Positions 1 through 7,551 of a DNA stretch of 64,000 nt are shown in pieces. Under the pieces are notes generated by a model. It was given only the letters and a program-made list of their open reading frames with translations. It did no database searches and was not told the DNA's origin. The translations under genes were made by a program, and so were the position numbers. Every line of letters begins with the position of its first letter. The stretch's first letter is position 1. Source of the stretch: Rhodoferax sp. (GTDB lineage Bacteria > Pseudomonadota > Gammaproteobacteria > Burkholderiales > Burkholderiaceae_C); the NCBI RefSeq assembly GCF_028714215.1, contig NZ_JAQTMS010000003.1, forward strand, positions 107,258 through 171,257, in the 5' to 3' direction.

Positions 1-213
1 CGGAGCCGCCGCGCTGGATGTGAGGCCAATTGCCTCTGCATACTTGAGGTAAGTCTCGACCGATGCGATCACGACACGTGCCTCAATCGACAGCAGTTCA
101 ATACCGACCAGCGACACTTTGACCCAAGCATCGATAACGATACCCTTGTCCAAGATGCGGTCTACAACTTCAGCCAAACTCGACGAATCCGTCGATTTTT
201 GTACCTTTGCCAT
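1..213 (-). CDS. gvpA: Gas vesicle structural protein GvpA (3' end cut by window edge)
   Basis: GvpA is the small hydrophobic protein that polymerises into the ribbed, gas-permeable wall of gas vesicles. All 71 visible codons match the family core: an N-terminus beginning [20 protein letters not shown], then [20 protein letters not shown] and a helix with [19 protein letters not shown]. The start is the ATG at 213-211. The end lies beyond the window edge, so the stop and the last residues are not seen. It is the last gene seen in a minus-strand gas-vesicle locus and is separated from the upstream regulator operon by about 258 bp that contains a sigma-54-type promoter. The identification is very secure. 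Which GvpA paralogue it is (A1, A2, or a GvpJ/M-type minor form) cannot be settled without the missing end. Confidence 0.95.
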   Translation of the reverse strand, partial: MAKVQKSTDSSSLAEVVDRILDKGIVIDAWVKVSLVGIELLSIEARVVIASVETYLKYAEAIGLTSSAAAP

Positions 214-296
214 TTCAAACTCCTAACGTATGTCACCCCTGTTAAACGCTTTCCAGACACGAAGTACGGGGTTAAACCCTTCGTTACAGGATGTAA

Positions 297-312
297 CGCA
301 TTGACCGTGCCA
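297..312 (-). promoter_or_regulatory. Putative sigma-54 (-24/-12) promoter of gvpA
   Basis: Read on the minus strand the sequence is TGGCACGGTCAATGCG. It matches the RpoN consensus TGGCACG-N4-TTGC at all seven -24 positions and three of four at -12, with exact spacing between the invariant GG and GC. Transcription would start near 287 and leave a leader of about 74 nt before the gvpA ATG. A sigma-54 activator of the NtrC family with an intact GAFTGA motif is encoded in the same locus (6001-7551), which makes a chance match less likely. No start-site data exist here, so promoter function is inferred. Confidence 0.72.
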
Positions 313-343
313 AGTGCCGGCATCCGGTGCCAACCAAGCCGTT

Positions 344-380
344 TCACTGACAGATATCAAACGAATGAAAAGATCACTGA
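344..380. promoter_or_regulatory. Direct repeat TCACTGA x2, possible activator site upstream of gvpA
   Basis: The heptamer TCACTGA occurs at 344-350 and again at 374-380, exactly 30 bp apart (about three helical turns). It lies 55-95 bp upstream of the start site predicted from the sigma-54 promoter. Position and helical phasing suit a tandem binding site for the enhancer-binding regulator encoded in the locus. Seven bases is short, and the repeat could be chance. Confidence 0.3.
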
Positions 381-453
381 TGGAATACCCAGGTTGGTCA
401 GTCCAAGGGCTGCGCCGACCGTCCAAGCAGAGGCAAATTGACCATGGAGCGCA

Positions 454-469
454 CGCCATAGCTATGGCG
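454..469. terminator. 16-bp perfect palindrome just after the receiver gene stop
   Basis: CGCCATAGCTATGGCG is perfectly self-complementary and begins two bases downstream of the stop codon of the minus-strand receiver gene. It separates the regulator operon from the gvpA promoter. As RNA it could form a hairpin with a very tight turn, but no T-tract follows on the minus strand, so it is not a clean intrinsic terminator. It could instead be an operator or a processing site. Confidence 0.4.
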
Positions 470-471
470 CC

Positions 472-855
472 TCATACCGAAGATAAGACGGCATGGATCG
501 CGTTCATGATGTCGTCATGACGAAACGGTTTCGTGACAAAGTCCGAGATCAGGCCCGTTCTCAAGCTTTGCTGCACCACGCTATCGTCCTTGTAGAAATA
601 GCCGGAGACGAGAATCATCGGCGCGCTGCTGGAGGTTTCACCCTGAATCCGCCGGGCCAGTTCCACGCCTTCGATATCTCCCAGCTTGGCATCCAGCAGG
701 ATCAGGTCACAGGCGTGCGAGCGCAGCCAGCGCAGTGCCGCGTCGCCGCTGTCTGCGGTGGCGACGGCAAAGCCGTTTTTTTTCAAAATCATTTCCAGAG
801 CCCAACGTACGTCGGGTTCGTCATCGACCACCAGGACCGTGCGGTGCTTGACCAT
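472..855 (-). CDS. Stand-alone receiver (response regulator) protein
   Basis: A 127-residue single-domain CheY-like receiver with no output domain. It shows the acidic pocket in VLVVDDEPDVRWAL near the N-terminus, the phospho-acceptor Asp in LILLDAKLGD (about residue 53) and the conserved Lys in FVTKPF (about residue 107). Its ATG overlaps the stop of the kinase gene (ATGA), so the two are translationally coupled and probably form a two-component pair. In the gas-vesicle locus of Serratia sp. ATCC 39006, as I recall it, a kinase and a receiver (GvrB, GvrC) also end the regulatory operon. The role in controlling gas-vesicle expression is therefore inferred from context and that analogy. Without an output domain it must act through protein contact or as a phosphate sink. 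Confidence 0.85.
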   Translation of the reverse strand: MVKHRTVLVVDDEPDVRWALEMILKKNGFAVATADSGDAALRWLRSHACDLILLDAKLGDIEGVELARRIQGETSSSAPMILVSGYFYKDDSVVQQSLRTGLISDFVTKPFRHDDIMNAIHAVLSSV

Positions 856-2375
856 CAGGCAGCCTGCGCAACCGGCAGGCGCACAGCAAACGTGGTGCCC
901 TGTCCCTCGATGCTGTTCTCCACCGCGATGCTGCCCCCATGCTGCTTCACAATCGTGTGGCAAATCGAGAGCCCCAAACCGGTACCCTTGCCGACCGGCC
1001 GGGTGGTGAAGAAGGGGTCGAATATCCGGCTCAAGTGGGCCGGCGAAATCCCGCATCCGGTATCGGACACTTGCACCAACGCCGCGTCACCATCGCGCCA
1101 GGTGGCCACGCTGACGTCGCCGCCACCCAGCATCGCCTGATAGGCGTTCAAAACCAGATTCATGATCACTTGCTGCAGCAGGTTGGCATTGCCGGAAATC
1201 GGCAGCACGGGCTCTGCATAGCGCTCCACCAAATTGATCTTCTGCAGCTTCGCTTGCGGCGTCAGCACGCTGAGCGTCTCGCGCACCAGGGCGACCAGAT
1301 TCAGCGCTTCTTTTTGACTGCTGGACGAGGGCCGCGCGAAGCGCAGCAGATTCTCGATGATCATGGATGAGCGCTCTATGCCTTCGATGATCTTGCGCAC
1401 GCACTCCTGCTGAAACACCGGATCATCGGGCGGCTCCAGAAGGAATTGCGCCGCGGAGAAGCTGACCGACAGCGGATTGCGCAACTCGTGCGCAATGCCA
1501 CCAGCCATCACCCCCAAGGCGGCCAGTTTTTCGCTCTGGTAGAGGTGTTGCTCCAGCGCCCGCCGCTCGGACAGATCGCGGCCCACCGCCACGACGCCGC
1601 TGACCTTGCCGGAGTCGTCGCGGATCGGCGAGAACGACCAGTCCACCGGTATCGATGCCCCCGAGCTGGCCATCAGGTTCAACTCCCGGAACTCCACCAC
1701 GTCGCCACCGACCAGTTGCCGGATGATCGCCGCCATGTCCTTGCGCTGGCTGGTTTCGCACAGTTCGGCCAGCAACTGTCCCTGCACCTCGCCGATCCGA
1801 TAGCCCGAGATGCGTTCGGCCGCCGGGTTCCAGCTGGTGATGCAGCCCTCGGGGTCGGTCGAGATCACCAGATCATTGGCGCTTTCAACCACGCTGGCCA
1901 GGTGGCGCTCCGCCATCCTGACCTTGGCACTCAGTTGCAACTTCTCGGTGATATCGTCCATCACCAGCATTGCGTGTTCCACCGCGGCACCGGTCTTGAT
2001 CGGAATCACGGTGTAGAAATAGCTGCGGATCGGCACACCGGGTGCCCGGTAGGTCATCTGGGCGCCAGGCAGCGGCAAACCGATGTTGAAGACACTTCGA
2101 ATCTTGGCTTCCAGCTGCGTGAACTCGAGGATCGCATCCGGAAAGACCTGACGGATCTGCCGCCCTATGGTGTTTTCCTCGGTCCGCCTGGCCTTCTCAA
2201 TGAAGTTGCGGTTCGCCGAGACCACGCGCAGGGCAGGATCGATCAGGATCAGGGAAAACGGGATATTCCCCAGCAGCATGTGGTAAAGCTTTTCATACCA
2301 GGCTTCGCTGGAAGCGGTGGTCGCGGAGCGGATGCCGCTGCTTGCCGAAAAGCCGGCGCTGTTGGACTTCTTCAT
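855..2375 (-). CDS. PAS-domain sensor histidine kinase, soluble
   Basis: A 506-residue cytoplasmic kinase with no membrane segments. Two PAS regions come first: one around residues 30-150 (LILIDPALRVVSANRNF) and one around 160-275 (VISTDPEGCITSWNPAAERI). The HisKA H-box is GGIAHELRNPL near residue 293. The HATPase_c domain follows, with N-box LVLNAYQA, G1 box DTGCGI and G2 GTGLGL. All catalytic motifs look intact. It overlaps the GvpF/L gene upstream and the receiver gene downstream by ATGA junctions, so it belongs to the gas-vesicle regulatory operon. The likely role is to autophosphorylate in response to an intracellular cue and pass phosphate to the adjacent receiver, the sigma-54 activator, or both. 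The PAS ligand cannot be predicted from sequence. Confidence 0.88.
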   Translation of the reverse strand: MKKSNSAGFSASSGIRSATTASSEAWYEKLYHMLLGNIPFSLILIDPALRVVSANRNFIEKARRTEENTIGRQIRQVFPDAILEFTQLEAKIRSVFNIGLPLPGAQMTYRAPGVPIRSYFYTVIPIKTGAAVEHAMLVMDDITEKLQLSAKVRMAERHLASVVESANDLVISTDPEGCITSWNPAAERISGYRIGEVQGQLLAELCETSQRKDMAAIIRQLVGGDVVEFRELNLMASSGASIPVDWSFSPIRDDSGKVSGVVAVGRDLSERRALEQHLYQSEKLAALGVMAGGIAHELRNPLSVSFSAAQFLLEPPDDPVFQQECVRKIIEGIERSSMIIENLLRFARPSSSSQKEALNLVALVRETLSVLTPQAKLQKINLVERYAEPVLPISGNANLLQQVIMNLVLNAYQAMLGGGDVSVATWRDGDAALVQVSDTGCGISPAHLSRIFDPFFTTRPVGKGTGLGLSICHTIVKQHGGSIAVENSIEGQGTTFAVRLPVAQAA

Positions 2376-3211
2376 GCCCGGGTTTCAGACAGATTCGGAC
2401 AAAAATTGTAGGGTGGCCAGGGACCCCGTAGTTCGAGGTTCAGGCCGATCACCTGGTAGGCCTCTTGCTGGTCCGCCAGTGCGCAGCGGAAATCGGGCAG
2501 CATCTCGGGCGTCAACAAAAAGCTGCCGTTGAAGACCATGCGCTCGGCGCGTCCGGTGACGGCGCTGGCATGCAGCCGCAACGGGCTGGCGTCCAGCGCG
2601 TGCAAAGCCAGTGCCTGCTGCAAGTCCTGGCTGACCCGCGCCACCCCCGACTCCAGCGCCGCTTCGATCCGGGCATCCAGTTGCTTCTGCTGCAGGTAGC
2701 GGACTCCCGGCGAGGACGCCAGCGCGGCGCGGCGCGACTGCACCTCGGGATCTTCGGCCGCAATGATGCGACGGGCATCTTCTTCGACCAGGTAGCCCTT
2801 GACACTCCACTCGCTCTTGTCGCGCAGCTGGTCCAGTGCCGATTCAATGTTCTTCTGATGCTGCCGCAGGAAGTCCCGCAAGCTGTCCCGGGAACGGTAG
2901 AGGGTGCCGAATTTGACCGGCAGCACCGGCGACGCCGCCATGATCCGTGCCACCACCGCCTCATGCCGGGTGGCCCGCTCACCGATCCAGGACAGGGTCT
3001 GCAGATTCTGCTCGGAAAAATCGGCGATGACCACCTTCCCGGTCACTGCCACCACATTGGCCTCGCACAGCGCCGACACCTGGTAACGCTCATCGACGCC
3101 CAGCAATCCCTCATCCGCCAGCAGACCGACCGCGGACAGGCACTCGGGTCGAGCCAGGCAGTAGAGGTAAACGCCGAGTTCCGGTACGGCTTCAGGCGGC
3201 AGATCGGTCAT
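2372..3211 (-). CDS. GvpF/GvpL family gas vesicle accessory protein
   Basis: Proteins of this family are minor wall or assembly factors that bind GvpA during vesicle nucleation. The 279-residue product shows the family pattern: an opening beta strand GVYLYCLARPE, the segment FGTLYRSRDSLRDFL around residue 100, a charged helical middle rich in Glu and Arg, and the closing NLELRGPWPPYNF near the C-terminus. The chosen start is the ATG at 3211-3209, two bases after the ATPase stop; an in-frame TTG two codons upstream is possible but less likely. The stop overlaps the kinase start by ATGA. The family is clear, but GvpF and GvpL cannot be told apart without alignment. Confidence 0.88.
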   Translation of the reverse strand: MTDLPPEAVPELGVYLYCLARPECLSAVGLLADEGLLGVDERYQVSALCEANVVAVTGKVVIADFSEQNLQTLSWIGERATRHEAVVARIMAASPVLPVKFGTLYRSRDSLRDFLRQHQKNIESALDQLRDKSEWSVKGYLVEEDARRIIAAEDPEVQSRRAALASSPGVRYLQQKQLDARIEAALESGVARVSQDLQQALALHALDASPLRLHASAVTGRAERMVFNGSFLLTPEMLPDFRCALADQQEAYQVIGLNLELRGPWPPYNFCPNLSETRA

Positions 3212-3213
3212 GA

Positions 3214-5361
3214 TCAAAATTCTTTCAAGGCCGCATCGAAGTGCCGCGCCTGGATCTGCAACGGGGAAGACTTGGCCGATTTGGCGCCGGCACCCTGGCT
3301 CTGTCCAATCCGCTCGCGGATGGCGTTCAAGGCGGCGCGGTTGCAGATGGCACCCAGGTCGGCACCGGTCAGCCCCACCGTGCCAAGCGCCAGCGCCTTC
3401 AGGTCAACCCCCTTGGCGACCGGCTTGCCACGCACCTGCACCTGCAGAATCGCCAGCCGCTGCGGTTCGTCCGGCAGGCCAATCTCTATCGTCACGTCAA
3501 AGCGTCCGGGGCGTCGCAAGGCCGGGTCCACCATGTCCGGCCGGTTGGTGGCCGCCAGCACCAGCACCCCGGCCAGTTTCTCGACACCGTCGAGTTCGGC
3601 CAGAAACTGCCCCACCACGCGCTCGCTGACACCGGAGTCCGACGCCCCGCTGCCGCGCCGTGGCACCAGGGCGTCAACCTCATCAAAAAATACCAGGCAC
3701 GGTGCGGCCTGCTTGGCCTTTTGAAAGACCTCCCGGACGGCGCGCTCGGACTCCCCAACGTACTTGGACATCAAGGCTGGTCCCTTGACCGAAATGAAGT
3801 TGACCTGGGTCGCGCTGGCCGCCGCCTGCGCCAGCAGCGTCTTGCCGCAACCCGGCGGGCCGCACAGCAGCACGCCCTTGAGCGGCTTGATACCGACGGC
3901 CTGAAACAGATCGGCGTGCTGCAGCGGCCATTCCAGCAGTTCGCGCAGCAGGCGCTTGGCGTCCTCCAGCCCGCCCACATCGTCCCAACCGGTATTGGGC
4001 ACCTCGACAAAAACCTCGCGCAGTGCCGACGGTTCCACGTCACGCAGGGCGGCCAGAAAATCGTCCTTGCACAGTTCGAGCTTCTGCAAGGACTCATAGG
4101 GCAAAGAGGCCTGGGCGAAGTCGATCTCCGGCAAGATGCGCCGCACGCAAATCATGGCCGCTTCGCGACAAAGTGCTTCCAGATCGGCACCGACAAAGCC
4201 ATGGGTGATGTCGGCCAGGCCGGGCAGGTCCACATCGTCGGCCACCGGCATGCCGCGGGTGTAGATTTCAAGAATGGCCAAACGGCCATGGCGGTCCGGA
4301 ATCGGAATCCCGATCTCGCGATCAAAACGCCCGGGCCGGCGCAAGGCCGGATCAATGGCGTTGGGAATGTTGGTGGCGGCTATGACCACCACCTGTCCGC
4401 GTGCCTTGAGGCCGTCCATCAGGCTCAACAGCTGCGCCACGACGCGGCGCTCGACCTGATGTTCACCCCCCAGACCTTCCCGCTTGGGCGCGATGGAGTC
4501 GATCTCATCGATGAAAATGATGCTGGGTGCCTGCTTGGTCGCATCGTCGAACAGCTTGCGCAAGTAGCCCTCCGATTCGCCGTAGAACTTCTGCATGATC
4601 TCCGGGCCGCTGATGGAGAAGAAGTGCACGTCGGTCTCATGCGCGACGGCACGCGCAATCAGCGTCTTGCCGCAGCCGGGCGGGCCGTACAGCAGCACCC
4701 CCTTGGGCGCGTCGATGCCGAGCCGGACAAACACCTCCGGAAAGCGCAAGGGCAGTTCGATGATCTCGCGCACGCGCTGCACTTCGCGCTTGAGTCCGCC
4801 AATGTCCTCGTACGACAGCGTGCCTCGCCCGGTCGGGCTGGCCTTGGCTTCGGTCTGCGCCGGACCGACCGACAACAAGGTTTCCGGGGCGATCAGGACC
4901 GGTCCCTTGGGCTTGGTCTCGCGCACCAGGAAGTCCAGCGAGCGACTGCCAAACAAGGTGCCGCGTATGCGGTCCCCCTCCAGCACCGGCAAGCCGTCCA
5001 GCCGGGCTCCGATGTATTCCAGATCGCGGTCCGACAGACCCGCCGCGGTGGGCGACAGAACAATGCGCTGCGCCGCCTGGGCCTTCACTTTTTGAATCGC
5101 CACGGCATCGTCGAGCGCCACCCCCGCGTTGCCGCGCGACAAGCCGTCGAGCTGCACTCTGGCGCCGCCCCGGTCATCCTTGTAGGCCGGCATCAGCTTG
5201 CAAACGGTGCGCCGCTTGCCGACGATCTCGACGATGTCGCCAATCTCCAGTCCCAGCGCCTGGATATCGCTGGGGTCCAGTCGTGCCAGTGCGCGCCCAA
5301 CGTCCTTGCTCAAGGCCTCGCTGACCTTGAAGCGCGGACCGGTGTCTTCTGCTTTTTTCAT
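3214..5361 (-). CDS. CDC48/VAT-like AAA ATPase with two ATPase domains, gas-vesicle locus
   Basis: A 715-residue AAA+ unfoldase or remodelling ATPase. The first 170 residues resemble the substrate-binding N domain of CDC48/VAT (FKVSEALSKDVGRALARLDP). Two AAA modules follow. D1 has Walker A GPPGCGKTL and Walker B IIFIDEIDSIAPKR, with ALRRPGRFDREI; D2 has GPPGCGKTL, LVFFDEVDALVPRR and ALRRPGRFDVTI. All the ATPase motifs look intact in both modules. It overlaps gvpH upstream and lies two bases before the GvpF/L gene, so it is embedded in the operon. This family is typical of archaea and eukaryotes and is much less usual in bacteria. It is not the MoxR-type AAA protein GvpN. A role in remodelling vesicle assembly intermediates, perhaps with the Hsp20-like GvpH, is inferred from context. 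Confidence 0.87.
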   Translation of the reverse strand: MKKAEDTGPRFKVSEALSKDVGRALARLDPSDIQALGLEIGDIVEIVGKRRTVCKLMPAYKDDRGGARVQLDGLSRGNAGVALDDAVAIQKVKAQAAQRIVLSPTAAGLSDRDLEYIGARLDGLPVLEGDRIRGTLFGSRSLDFLVRETKPKGPVLIAPETLLSVGPAQTEAKASPTGRGTLSYEDIGGLKREVQRVREIIELPLRFPEVFVRLGIDAPKGVLLYGPPGCGKTLIARAVAHETDVHFFSISGPEIMQKFYGESEGYLRKLFDDATKQAPSIIFIDEIDSIAPKREGLGGEHQVERRVVAQLLSLMDGLKARGQVVVIAATNIPNAIDPALRRPGRFDREIGIPIPDRHGRLAILEIYTRGMPVADDVDLPGLADITHGFVGADLEALCREAAMICVRRILPEIDFAQASLPYESLQKLELCKDDFLAALRDVEPSALREVFVEVPNTGWDDVGGLEDAKRLLRELLEWPLQHADLFQAVGIKPLKGVLLCGPPGCGKTLLAQAAASATQVNFISVKGPALMSKYVGESERAVREVFQKAKQAAPCLVFFDEVDALVPRRGSGASDSGVSERVVGQFLAELDGVEKLAGVLVLAATNRPDMVDPALRRPGRFDVTIEIGLPDEPQRLAILQVQVRGKPVAKGVDLKALALGTVGLTGADLGAICNRAALNAIRERIGQSQGAGAKSAKSSPLQIQARHFDAALKEF

Positions 5362-5969
5362 GACCCTTTCCTTTTTCCTTTCTTGCTCAGCGCAATTTCA
5401 AGGATGCCGTTGCGACAATGAAAACTCAGCTTGTCGGGGGTGAAACTGGCCGGCAGCAGCATCTCTTTGCGGTAGTTGGGTTGCCCCATTTCAGTCGTGA
5501 TGAGCAGGATGTCGTCGTGCACCTCGACTTTCACATTGGCTTCCTCGGTCCCCGGCACCTCGGCGATGATCAGCAAGCGCCCCGGCTCGTCAAACAGATC
5601 GACCATCGGCTCGCGGATCTCGCGCACCGCCACCAGCTTGCCTTCCTCGTTCTGGCGCACGTTTCCGAACGGCTCGACCCTGGGGCTCTTGTCCCCGATA
5701 CCGGATTTGACCGTGAAGCCATAGACGCCCTTGGCCTGCTGGCCCGACCCGAACTTGAACTCGCCACCCTTGCTGACGCTGCCGCCGGACTGCTGCGCCT
5801 CCTGCGCGAGCTTGCCCAACTGCTCGATCAGGTTGCCCATGCCGGCGAGAAAACCGCCACCCGAAGACTCGGATTTGCCCTTGCCGAAGGCCTCCCCCAG
5901 GCGACGCCCGATTTCATCGAGGCGCTCCTTGCCGGGTGCAAATTCATCTGAACGTTTTCTGTCAACCAT
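5358..5969 (-). CDS. gvpH: Gas vesicle protein GvpH (Hsp20-like)
   Basis: A 203-residue protein. The N-terminal half is Gly/Ser/Gln-rich and charged (GKGKSESSGGGFLAGMG, then an amphipathic stretch around LIEQLGKLAQEAQQ). The C-terminal half is an alpha-crystallin/Hsp20-type beta sandwich with MVDLFDEPGRLLIIAEVPG, VKVEVHDDILLITT and the closing GILEIALSKK. GvpH acts as a small chaperone during vesicle assembly. The start is the ATG at 5969 with GAGG about eight bases upstream; an in-frame codon at 6023 would only add a non-conserved extension. The stop overlaps the ATPase start. Pairing of a small heat-shock-type protein with a large AAA unfoldase in one operon suggests a dedicated quality-control or assembly team; that part is inference. 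Confidence 0.86.
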   Translation of the reverse strand: MVDRKRSDEFAPGKERLDEIGRRLGEAFGKGKSESSGGGFLAGMGNLIEQLGKLAQEAQQSGGSVSKGGEFKFGSGQQAKGVYGFTVKSGIGDKSPRVEPFGNVRQNEEGKLVAVREIREPMVDLFDEPGRLLIIAEVPGTEEANVKVEVHDDILLITTEMGQPNYRKEMLLPASFTPDKLSFHCRNGILEIALSKKGKRKGS

Positions 5970-6000
5970 GTTCTTACCTCTTTGATGTAAACCAGCCTGA

Positions 6001-7551
6001 TCAATGCCGAAGCGCCGCTTCATCTTTCTGAAGTTTGTAGTCGTCCTTCATGAAATGAATGGAGGAAATCTCATACGTTTTGAGTTTGGTATGGATCGTT
6101 TTGTAATCCAGGTGCAGCATCCGTGCCGCCTGCGCCTTGTTACCGTGGGTCAGTGCCAGCGCCCGCAAAAGAATCGCACGCTCCACTTGAGTCGTAATCT
6201 GCCCGATCAAGTCCTTCAAGGGAAAATCAACCCCCAAGGTCATGAACTCCTCTGGCGCACACAGCGGGCAAGCCTGGTGCTCACTTGTTTCAAAATGCGC
6301 CTGTGTCAGTCGCTCCGGCAGCCGCGGCAGCTGTGGACAAACACGTTGGTCAAGCATGCCCAGCAGTTCCGGCGCAATCAAGCCATCGGTGCTGTCGCAC
6401 AGCAAGACGGCGCGGCGCAACTGGTTGCGCAACTCGCGCGCGTTGCCGGGCCAGTCGTAGCGCTGCAAGATGCCCCAGGCATGGCCTGACAAGCCTTTCA
6501 CCTGCTTGTCCAACTCGGCGTTGGTCTGGGTCAAAAATCGATGCACCAGAAACACCAGGTCTTCCTTGCGTTCCCGCAATGCCGTCAGATGAATCGTGTA
6601 CTCGGCCAGCCGGTGGTACAGGTCGCCGCGAAAGGTGTGCCGCTCCACCATCGCCAACAGGTCGGCATTGGTCGCCGCCACCACCCGGAAATCGACTTTT
6701 TGTTCCTTGCTGCTGCCGATGCGGTGAATTCGCCGCGTCTCCAGCACCCGCAGCAGCTTGCCCTGCATCGCCAATGGCAGGTTGCCGATCTCGTCCAGAA
6801 AAATGGTGCCGCCCTCGGCCAGTTCAAAAGCCCCCGCTTTAGCCTGATGGGCTCCCGTGAAAGCGCCTTTTTCGTGACCAAACAATTCACTCTCGATCAG
6901 CGACTCCGATATGGCGCCGCAATCGACCGCCACCAGCGGCTTGGCGCAGCGCTTGCTTCGGGCGTGAATGGCTTGCGACACCAATTCCTTTCCGGTGCCG
7001 GACTCACCCGTGATCAGGACCGAGAAATTGGTCCGGGCAACCCGTTCCACCTCGCGCTGGATGCCTTGAATGGCGGCGCTGTTTCCCATCGAATTCACCA
7101 GCGAATCGGCTTGGCGCGGAGGGTCCAGGATTTGCCGAACCTGGAGCTTGGCTCTTCTTTCCTCCAGGGCGTAGCGAACGGTACTCAGCACGTCCTCGTT
7201 CTTGAACGGTTTGGTCAGGTAATCCCAGGCCCCGGCCCGAACGGCGCGCACCGCGTCATGGGTGTTGCCGTTGCCGGTGACCATGATGACAGGTGTCGTT
7301 TTGTAGTCGGTCTTGATCTTTGTCAGCACCTCAAAACCATCCAGGTCGGGCAAACCGATATCCAGCAGCACCACGTCGGGCACCTCCTTGCCGATAGCGA
7401 CCAGTGCTTCTTCGCCGTTCGCCGCCAACAACGGTGCAAACCCGGCCTGTCGCATGAGATTGGACAAGACCCAGCGTGCATCCTCCTGGTCGTCCACCAC
7501 CAGCACCTTGGCCAGGGCCGAAGGTGCGCCAGCGATCTTGCCAACTGTCAT
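6001..7551 (-). CDS. NtrC-family sigma-54-dependent response regulator, probable gas-vesicle activator
   Basis: A 516-residue three-domain activator. The receiver spans about residues 14-125, with the phosphorylatable Asp in VVLLDIGLPD. The AAA+ domain spans about 155-395, with Walker A ITGESGTGKEL, the sigma-54 contact loop GAFTGA in HEKGAFTGAHQ, and Walker B GGTIFLDEIG. A Fis-type helix-turn-helix lies near residues 470-500 (GNKAQAARMLHLDYKTIHTK). With ATP hydrolysis it would open complexes of RNA polymerase and RpoN, and the gvpA promoter at 297-312 is the obvious target. It corresponds in type and position to GvrA of Serratia sp. ATCC 39006 as I recall it. Its ATG overlaps the stop of the unknown upstream gene (ATGA). 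It is separated from gvpH by 31 bp. Confidence 0.9.
   Translation of the reverse strand: MTVGKIAGAPSALAKVLVVDDQEDARWVLSNLMRQAGFAPLLAANGEEALVAIGKEVPDVVLLDIGLPDLDGFEVLTKIKTDYKTTPVIMVTGNGNTHDAVRAVRAGAWDYLTKPFKNEDVLSTVRYALEERRAKLQVRQILDPPRQADSLVNSMGNSAAIQGIQREVERVARTNFSVLITGESGTGKELVSQAIHARSKRCAKPLVAVDCGAISESLIESELFGHEKGAFTGAHQAKAGAFELAEGGTIFLDEIGNLPLAMQGKLLRVLETRRIHRIGSSKEQKVDFRVVAATNADLLAMVERHTFRGDLYHRLAEYTIHLTALRERKEDLVFLVHRFLTQTNAELDKQVKGLSGHAWGILQRYDWPGNARELRNQLRRAVLLCDSTDGLIAPELLGMLDQRVCPQLPRLPERLTQAHFETSEHQACPLCAPEEFMTLGVDFPLKDLIGQITTQVERAILLRALALTHGNKAQAARMLHLDYKTIHTKLKTYEISSIHFMKDDYKLQKDEAALRH

Noticed and set aside
223..520. Short overlapping frames on both strands between gvpA and the receiver gene
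   Set aside because: They are under 82 codons, mutually overlapping and without motifs; the segment is better explained as the gvpA promoter region.
3212..3217. TTG at 3217 as the start of the GvpF/L gene
   Set aside because: It lies inside the ATPase stop region, and the ATG two codons later is a stronger start; kept only as an alternative.
3241..5421. A 726-codon plus-strand open frame opposite the AAA ATPase gene
   Set aside because: It lacks any family motif, is rich in His, Gln and Arg as expected of antisense frames in GC-rich DNA, and the minus strand encodes an unmistakable ATPase.
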